Shown here: positions 5,716 to 7,008 of the stretch, piece after piece
How the letters are laid out: each line of letters starts with the position of its first letter
Numbering within the stretch: the stretch's first letter is position 1
Origin: an uncultured Collinsella sp.
Lineage (GTDB): Bacteria > Actinomycetota > Coriobacteriia > Coriobacteriales > Coriobacteriaceae
Assembly (NCBI GenBank): GCA_902388545.1
Contig: CABMPS010000099.1
Coordinates: forward strand, 1 to 7,008
DNA: 7,008 bases
Reading direction: 5' to 3'
The notes under the pieces: model-generated
The model's input: the letters and a program-made list of their open reading frames with translations, nothing else
The model's database searches: none
What the model was told of the DNA's origin: nothing
Translations under genes and position numbers: made by a program

Positions 5716-5733
5716 GCGCCTTGCACGGGGCGC
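5716..5733 (-). other. Second hairpin after the kinase-operon terminator
   Basis: On the transcript GCGCC (5733-5729) and GGCGC (5720-5716) form a short stem with an 8-nt loop, followed by UUUAUUC. It directly follows the U-tract of the stronger terminator and may act as a backup terminator. Confidence 0.35.
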
Positions 5734-5779
5734 AAAGAAAAATCCCCCGCTGTTTGGCAAATGCATAAACAACGGGGGA
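5734..5779 (-). terminator. Intrinsic terminator of the lipid kinase/microprotein operon
   Basis: On the transcript UCCCCCGUUGUUU (5779-5767) pairs with AAACAGCGGGGGA (5755-5743) over 13 positions with one G-U. The loop is 11 nt, and the stem is followed by UUUUUCUUU. It lies 35 nt past the microprotein stop codon, so it ends the two-gene operon and separates it from the C69 gene. Confidence 0.92.
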
Positions 5780-5814
5780 GACGATAATTGGATGAATATC
5801 ATACCAATGTGGAA

Positions 5815-5907
5815 TTACTTCTTCCGGCGGTGGATCACGTTAATCGCATAGCCGATGAGCATGGCCAGAACGATGACGATAAAGCCGAGCAGGGGATTGT
5901 CGTTCAT
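5815..5907 (-). CDS. Single-pass membrane microprotein (30 aa)
   Basis: The reading frame runs from ATG at 5907-5905 to TAA at 5817-5815. A perfect AGGAGG Shine-Dalgarno (5913-5918) lies 5 nt upstream and overlaps the stop codon of the lipid kinase gene, so translation is probably coupled. The peptide begins MNDNPLLGF, has one hydrophobic helix (about 6-25, rich in Ile, Val, Leu) and ends HRRKK, predicting N-out, C-in topology. An intrinsic terminator follows after 35 nt, making it the last gene of the operon. I do not recognise a family. Possible roles are partner or membrane tether for the kinase, or an independent small membrane protein. The case for its being real rests on the ribosome-binding site, tight spacing and clean transmembrane design. 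Confidence 0.75.
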   Translation of the reverse strand: MNDNPLLGFIVIVLAMLIGYAINVIHRRKK

Positions 5908-5916
5908 TGGGTCCTC

Positions 5917-6813
5917 CTATTTTCCGAGTGGGGAGAATTCGTCGACGATGAGGTCGAGGCATTGCGGAAGCGCGCGGGCTCCAAAGACGCCCGAGTTGCT
6001 GGAGATGATTTCGCCATCGAACTGCATGCCCAGCGACGGGGTGCAGGTGATCTTGGCTTCTTTGGTCTGGATGATCTTGAACTGCGGACGGCCGAGCACC
6101 TTGCCGGCGGGGTCGAGTGCGGCGGTGATCACGGTCGGGAGCAGCTGCACGGTTTTTACGGGCTCGATGACCGCGATGTCGACCATGCCGTCGTTCATGC
6201 GGCAATCGGGGAACAGGTTGATGTCGTTTTGGATGACCGAGGTGTTGCCGGCCATGCAGCAGATGCCATCGAGCTCCTCGACAATGCCGTCATGCTCAAT
6301 CGTAAAGTGCGCCACCGTGGGGTTGGGTGTGGCGAGCGCCGACAGGAAATAGGCGATCTCGCCGATATCGTTTTTGGTGGGGGCGGCCTTCATCATGATC
6401 TCGGCGTCGTAGCCCGAGCCGGCGATGATAATAAAGCCGTGGCGCTTTTCGTTGCCGTTCTCGTCGAGCCAAAAGAGCTCACCCATATCCGCCTTGACGG
6501 TGCGGCCGACGCGGCAGGCCTTGGCGAGTGCCGCGGCCTCAGGGGCATTGCCGATGTTGTTGAAGAACAGGCAGGCCGTGCCGGAGGGGAAGACGAGCGT
6601 GGGGACGCCGCATCCGCGCATTTGGTCGAGCACGTTGGAGACGGTGCCGTCGCCGCCCGAAATCACCACGCGATCAAACTCGCGCACGTCTGCCACGGCG
6701 TCCTCGGGTTCCATGCCATCGCCGATAAAACGCATCACGACCTCGTGCGTGAATGCGAAGATTTCATCTGAGCTGGGGCCCGATGCCGGGTTGTGGATGA
6801 TAAGGCAGCGCAT
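5917..6813 (-). CDS. Diacylglycerol kinase-family lipid kinase
   Basis: This 298-aa protein has the length and motif order of the DAGK catalytic/YegS/LCB5 family, which phosphorylates lipid hydroxyls such as diacylglycerol using ATP. Visible motifs are NPASG (8-12), the nucleotide-binding SGGDGT (52-57), PSGTA (76-80), GSGYDAE (132-138), DGMVDIAVI (208-216) and the C-terminal QFDGE (264-268). No signal peptide or transmembrane helix is present, so it should act at the inner membrane face. The usual Asn after GTx is replaced by Cys81. The ATG at 6813-6811 is set by the NPASG motif at residue 8; only a weak GGGA lies upstream. The stop overlaps the ribosome-binding site of the next, tiny gene. 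The exact lipid substrate (diacylglycerol, undecaprenol-type or other) cannot be told from sequence. Confidence 0.9.
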   Translation of the reverse strand: MRCLIIHNPASGPSSDEIFAFTHEVVMRFIGDGMEPEDAVADVREFDRVVISGGDGTVSNVLDQMRGCGVPTLVFPSGTACLFFNNIGNAPEAAALAKACRVGRTVKADMGELFWLDENGNEKRHGFIIIAGSGYDAEIMMKAAPTKNDIGEIAYFLSALATPNPTVAHFTIEHDGIVEELDGICCMAGNTSVIQNDINLFPDCRMNDGMVDIAVIEPVKTVQLLPTVITAALDPAGKVLGRPQFKIIQTKEAKITCTPSLGMQFDGEIISSNSGVFGARALPQCLDLIVDEFSPLGK

Positions 6814-6841
6814 ACTTACGTTCCCGTTCTGTGACTAACCG

Positions 6842-6849
6842 AGTATAGT
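6842..6849. promoter_or_regulatory. Overlapping divergent -10 elements
   Basis: The 8-bp AGTATAGT reads TATAGT on plus (6844-6849, toward the RNase D gene) and TATACT on minus (6847-6842, toward the lipid kinase). Both are good -10 matches, but -35 matches are poor on both sides. If both are used, the two promoters share DNA and exclude each other. The minus transcript would have a leader of about 20-25 nt, the plus one about 55 nt. Confidence 0.4.
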
Positions 6850-6911
6850 TGTAGGGCAATGCCGATATCCTACCCGTGTTTTTCGGGCCTAACCTTATTC
6901 GATGGGTTGAT

Positions 6912-7008
6912 ATGTACATTTCCACACATCAGGCTCTACTCGACTTTTGCCAGCGCGCCCGCGAGTTCGAGGCGATTGCCGTCGATACCGAGTTTTTGCG
7001 CGAGCGCA
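6912..7008 (+). CDS. rnd: Ribonuclease D-like 3'-5' exonuclease, N-terminal fragment
   Basis: The first 32 codons are present and the gene runs off the window. The peptide begins MYISTHQALLDFCQRAREFE and continues to AIAVDTEFLRER. The VDTEFLRE stretch (residues 24-31) is the exonuclease I motif of the DEDD family, with the metal-binding Asp and Glu, in the form seen in RNase D, which trims tRNA 3' ends. The N-terminal pattern, a helix before the motif, also matches. ATG at 6912 has only a weak GGG upstream; no earlier in-frame start is available. It is divergent from the lipid kinase gene. Confidence 0.85.
   Translation, partial: MYISTHQALLDFCQRAREFEAIAVDTEFLRER

Noticed and set aside
5788..6771. 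Plus-strand 327-codon frame opposite the lipid kinase and microprotein
   Set aside because: It is antisense to motif-bearing genes, runs through a terminator-flanked operon, and its product is rich in His, Asp and Gly with no recognisable domain.

Overview
The window is a GC-rich bacterial chromosome segment. Gene style, the divergent dagK-like/rnd pair and the style of the intergenic repeats suggest an actinobacterium of the Coriobacteriia, perhaps Collinsella or a relative. That placement rests on general recollection, not on a search. All complete genes lie on the minus strand; only a partial gene at the right edge is on plus.

Region 1 (about 3602 down to 40, minus strand) is a full energy-coupling factor (ECF) importer operon. 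In transcription order it has an extended -10 promoter, a 22-codon leader peptide with three consecutive Trp codons, a strong intrinsic terminator with a UUCG loop, a six-helix S component (190 aa), a 212-bp spacer with two palindromic repeat blocks, a fused double ATPase (583 aa) and a T component (248 aa) that overlaps the ATPase gene by 8 bp. The leader and terminator have the layout of classical trp attenuation. The sequence therefore predicts that the importer carries tryptophan, or a close precursor or analogue, and is switched on when charged tRNA-Trp is scarce. The S component also looks TrpP-like. This is the most interesting system here.

Region 2 (3603-5814) holds a secreted, C-terminally membrane-anchored peptidase of family C69. 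Its predicted signal peptide cleavage exposes the putative catalytic Cys as the mature N-terminus. Downstream are GC-rich hairpin repeats. Upstream is a 308-bp AT-rich region with direct and inverted repeats that look like regulator sites, followed by a strong minus-strand terminator belonging to the next operon.

Region 3 (5815-6813) is a two-gene minus-strand operon: a diacylglycerol kinase-family lipid kinase and a 30-residue single-pass membrane microprotein whose Shine-Dalgarno overlaps the kinase stop codon. A 98-bp divergent intergenic region separates it from the start of a ribonuclease D-like gene on plus (6912 to the window end).
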